Position numbers and translations under genes: made by a program. A DNA stretch of 64,000 bases from CAYRNY01 sp964425755 (GTDB lineage Bacteria > Chloroflexota > Anaerolineae > Aggregatilineales > Aggregatilineaceae), in the NCBI GenBank assembly GCA_964425755.1, contig CAYRNY010000001.1, positions 62,001-126,000 of the forward strand, given 5' to 3'. The notes below the pieces were generated by a model. That model searched no databases and was not told where the DNA came from. It saw nothing but the letters and a program-made list of their open reading frames with translations. How positions within the stretch are numbered: position 1 is the stretch's first letter; each line of letters begins with the position of its first letter. Shown one piece after another: positions 61,584-64,000 of this stretch.

Positions 61584-62285
61584 TCAGCGCAACTGCTGCG
61601 CCAGCGCCGAAAGGTCGCCGCGCACGCTGCTATCCACCACTTTGTCACCAGCGCGCAACACTAACCCACCGAGGATCGCGGGTTCCACCTTGTAGGTGAC
61701 CGCGCTGGCCCCGGTGACTTGCTTCACCTGCGCCTTTTCGTCGTCCGTCAGCGGAACCGCGCTGATCACAATGAGGTCGCCGCCCAGATTTTTCGCGTCG
61801 GCGGGCACGCTGCTGAAGAAGTCGCTGATGATCGCGCGCTGTTTTTTCTCGTCCAGCGACGCGCCGATCAAACGTTCCGAAGCGGCCATCGCGATCGAGA
61901 CGATATCGTCACGCGCATCGGCGAGGATCGAGTCGCGTTCGGCCTTGGCTTCCTCGCGGGCCTCACTGCGTATCTTCTCGGCTTCCGCTTTCGCTTCGTC
62001 GAGCATCTGCTCGACCTGCTCATCACCGCGCTGGCGTGCTTCTTCGATCACTTTCTGACCTTCAGTGCGCGCCTGGCGCAGCAGTTCATCGCGTTCGCGC
62101 TCAGCGTTGGCGCGGGCTTCTTCCGCTGCCCGCTGGTCTTCCATGCCCTTCGCGATGCGTTCAGCGCGCTCATCGAGCATGTCCGTCACACGCGGCCAGA
62201 CCAGGCGAGCCAGCAAGAAGAAAACCAGCCCGAAGTTAACCACCTGCGCGATGAAAAACCCTAGATTAATGCCTAATGCGTCCAC
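61584..62285 (-). CDS. atpF: ATP synthase subunit b with C-terminal delta-like domain
   Basis: 233 residues. An N-terminal membrane helix (about 9-29) and a long charged coiled coil (about 35-135) form the b stalk. From about 152 the sequence is not b: VISAVPLTDDEKAQVKQVTG and AILGGLVLRAGDKVVDSSVRG are the C-terminal region of subunit delta (OSCP). The N-terminal helical bundle of delta is missing. This is a shorter arrangement than the mycobacterial b-delta fusion. It is the last gene before a terminator; no atpA, atpG or atpD follows. Confidence 0.9.
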   Translation of the reverse strand: MDALGINLGFFIAQVVNFGLVFFLLARLVWPRVTDMLDERAERIAKGMEDQRAAEEARANAERERDELLRQARTEGQKVIEEARQRGDEQVEQMLDEAKAEAEKIRSEAREEAKAERDSILADARDDIVSIAMAASERLIGASLDEKKQRAIISDFFSSVPADAKNLGGDLIVISAVPLTDDEKAQVKQVTGASAVTYKVEPAILGGLVLRAGDKVVDSSVRGDLSALAQQLR

Positions 62286-62304
62286 TCAACCCCTCCTGAC
62301 GCGC

Positions 62305-62550
62305 CTACAGCACGAACAGGATGATCAAGGCCACGACCAGCGCGTAAATCGCGACAGCCTCAGCAAACGCGATACCCAGGATCATGTTCGTCGTGATCTG
62401 GCCGGACGCCTCCGGGTTACGGCCAATCGCATTCATTGCGCCCTGTACCAGCATGCCGATACCGATACCGGGGCCAATCACGCCGATCATCACCAAACCG
62501 GCTCCGAGGGCCTTTGCCGCGGTCACAAGATCGGTGCCATTAATTTCCAT
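62305..62550 (-). CDS. atpE: ATP synthase subunit c
   Basis: 81 residues, two helices joined by the polar loop RNPE (44-47). The ion-binding Glu is E64 in GIAFAEAVAIYALV. The Na+ ligand pattern (Gln32 and ET/ES after the Glu) is not complete, so H+ is the likelier coupling ion. GAGGA before ATG. It forms the rotor ring with AtpB. Confidence 0.96.
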   Translation of the reverse strand: MEINGTDLVTAAKALGAGLVMIGVIGPGIGIGMLVQGAMNAIGRNPEASGQITTNMILGIAFAEAVAIYALVVALIILFVL

Positions 62551-62721
62551 GAATGAAGTCCTCCTGATTATGGTCCGTGTGTCTCGTCAGAGTTTGTTAG
62601 CTTGAAGTCACCGGTCCCCCGTGGCAGCTGGATGCGCCAGGACGAACAACCGACAACTGATTGATCGTGGTACAACCGGGCGATACGCCCCGCCTTCAAC
62701 CATACGGTTACTACCAGGATT

Positions 62722-63987
62722 TTAGTGATGTTCTTCTTCGCCGTGCCCGTGCCCTTCCATCGCCATCGCAGCAAAAACCAGCAGCAGGATTGCGAAGACG
62801 AACGCCTGGATCAGCCCAATAAACAGTTCAAGCGCGTACACGCCTGCAGGTACTAGCATCGACACGAGGAACGACATCACGAACAACAACACGCCGCCCG
62901 CGAACAGGTTGCCAAAGAGACGAAAGCCGAAACTGAGCACCTTTGCCACTTCAGTGATAATCTCCAGCAACCCGACAATAAAGTCCATAACACCCATCGG
63001 GTTCTTGGCGGCGTTTTCCAGCGCGGGAGTGTTCACGAACTTGGTGAAATAGCCCATCCCGAGTGACCGCACACCGAAAACCTGGACCGCCACAACTGCC
63101 AGCAGACCCAGCCCGAGTGTCAGATTCAGGTCGGTCGCCGCGCCGCGCACAAATGGCGTGACAACGTACAAATCATCGCGCCAATACGGATCGTACACGA
63201 CCATATCGGCCAGTTCTTCAGGCGAATGGGCGGGATGCTCAGCATGCGTATCTTCTGCGGCGGTGTCCTCATGGGCCGCGTCCGCGTCTGCAGCCTCGCC
63301 TTCGCCCTCAGCCTCCGGAGCGCCCATCTCGGCTTCCAGCGCCGCCAGCGTCGCGGCGTAGACCGCATCGGGATCGCCACCCTGACTGAGCAAAAAATCA
63401 GCCAGTGTGCCGCCGTTGCCGACGTCATCTTTCCACGAAAGGGCTGCGCGGTCCAGCAGCGTGATCGCCTCAGCGAGCGCGATCTCACGCGCCTGATCCA
63501 GCGCCGGGTCAACATGGCCTTCTTCCCTGTCATGGCAGGCCTCGTAGTTCTGCTCGGTGGCGCGGATGCCGGAATCCAGTGGCTCAGTCACTTCGAGCGT
63601 GATCCCACGCTTGGCATACCCATTCACGCCTTCGTGGGCGCAGTGCATCAGGCCGATGCTCTCAGCGCCGGGAACCAGCTTCACCCAGTTTGCCACCAGC
63701 AGGAACAAAAAAATGGTCGCCATCAAGGGAAAGATCGTGCGTGCATTGCGGCCCGCTGTCGATTTTGCCAGCCCGTACAGCGCGTCCGTCAGGACCTCAA
63801 ACAGCCCCTGCGTCCGGCCCGGGACCTCTTTCAGGTTGCGCACCGCAGCATACACAAATACCAATACGATTATGTCGGCAACCACGGTGCCGATAAGCGT
63901 ATTGGTTACCGTCAGGCCCTCAACCCCCAGAAAATTCTCCCAAACGACCTCACCAGGAACCATGATCACGGGCAGCGCCACCGCCAC
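62722..63987 (-). CDS. atpB: ATP synthase subunit a with large insertion (5' end may lie outside the window)
   Basis: At least 421 residues against about 240-290 usual. The essential Arg is R357 in GFRLFGNLFAGG, and the family C-terminus GLIQAFVFAILLL is present. About 160 residues (115-275) are inserted between the second helix (FLLVANWVKLVPG) and the TDLNLT segment that normally follows closely. The insertion is acidic and His-rich at its end (EDTHAEHPAHS) and has three Cys or fewer. GTG 63987 is the first in-frame start visible and no stop lies before the edge, so the true start may be beyond 64000. Confidence 0.9.
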   Translation of the reverse strand: MAVALPVIMVPGEVVWENFLGVEGLTVTNTLIGTVVADIIVLVFVYAAVRNLKEVPGRTQGLFEVLTDALYGLAKSTAGRNARTIFPLMATIFLFLLVANWVKLVPGAESIGLMHCAHEGVNGYAKRGITLEVTEPLDSGIRATEQNYEACHDREEGHVDPALDQAREIALAEAITLLDRAALSWKDDVGNGGTLADFLLSQGGDPDAVYAATLAALEAEMGAPEAEGEGEAADADAAHEDTAAEDTHAEHPAHSPEELADMVVYDPYWRDDLYVVTPFVRGAATDLNLTLGLGLLAVVAVQVFGVRSLGMGYFTKFVNTPALENAAKNPMGVMDFIVGLLEIITEVAKVLSFGFRLFGNLFAGGVLLFVMSFLVSMLVPAGVYALELFIGLIQAFVFAILLLVFAAMAMEGHGHGEEEHH

Positions 63988-64000
63988 ACCTGCTTCGGGC

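Overview
The window is GC-rich bacterial chromosome with dense genes on both strands, no IS elements, no CRISPR array and no tRNA or rRNA gene that I can find. The gene content points to a Chloroflexota bacterium of the Anaerolineae type. The indicators are very large MacB/FtsX-like permeases, a split methylmalonyl-CoA mutase, an ATP synthase b subunit carrying a delta-like C-terminus, archaeal/eukaryotic-type ProRS, and many membrane-anchored beta-propeller-like proteins. This placement is inference from family content, not from a marker tree.

Layout. 0-6.3 kb: acyl-CoA dehydrogenase, a membrane protein with a glycosidase-like outer domain, methylmalonyl-CoA epimerase and secreted proteins of unknown function. 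6.3-11.5 kb (minus strand): rpsO-pnp and a protein with two NYN (PIN-like) nuclease modules. 12-17.4 kb: alpha/beta hydrolase, membrane proteins, and the methylmalonyl-CoA mutase large subunit, which complements the epimerase. 17.6-26.8 kb (minus): an ABC exporter operon of two 1200-residue FtsX-like permeases and two ATPases. 26.8-27.9 kb: a gene-free kilobase with an orphan promoter, an operator-like palindrome and a run of hairpins. 27.9-35.3 kb: two S1-domain proteins, hrcA, rpsU and infA, a translation cluster. 35.3-45.9 kb: DUF402, phosphoribosyltransferase, ferritin-like DUF2202, thioredoxin, AI-2E family transporter, acetyltransferase, metallo-beta-lactamase fold and methyltransferase genes. 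46-48.2 kb (minus): cysK-cysE. 48.2-53.5 kb (minus): GYD protein, proS, GDPD, sugar-1-P transferase and glycosyltransferase. 53.7-61.4 kb: small proteins, MazG-like pyrophosphohydrolase, DUF4432 epimerase, TIR-TPR protein, murE, winged-helix protein and aldo/keto reductase. 61.6-64 kb (minus): atpB-atpE-atpF, with atpB running to the window edge.

The most interesting signal is the leader of cysK-cysE. A good promoter is followed by a 28-codon ORF with a strong Shine-Dalgarno sequence and five Cys codons, then an intrinsic terminator, then cysK. A segment inside the leader ORF is complementary both to an upstream leader segment and to the terminator. This is the architecture of trp-type transcription attenuation, here apparently sensing charged tRNA-Cys. 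CysE itself ends in the Ile-terminated tail known to dock into CysK, so cysteine synthesis looks controlled at both RNA and protein level.

Gene starts were moved to the best Shine-Dalgarno-supported codon where possible, and each entry says so.
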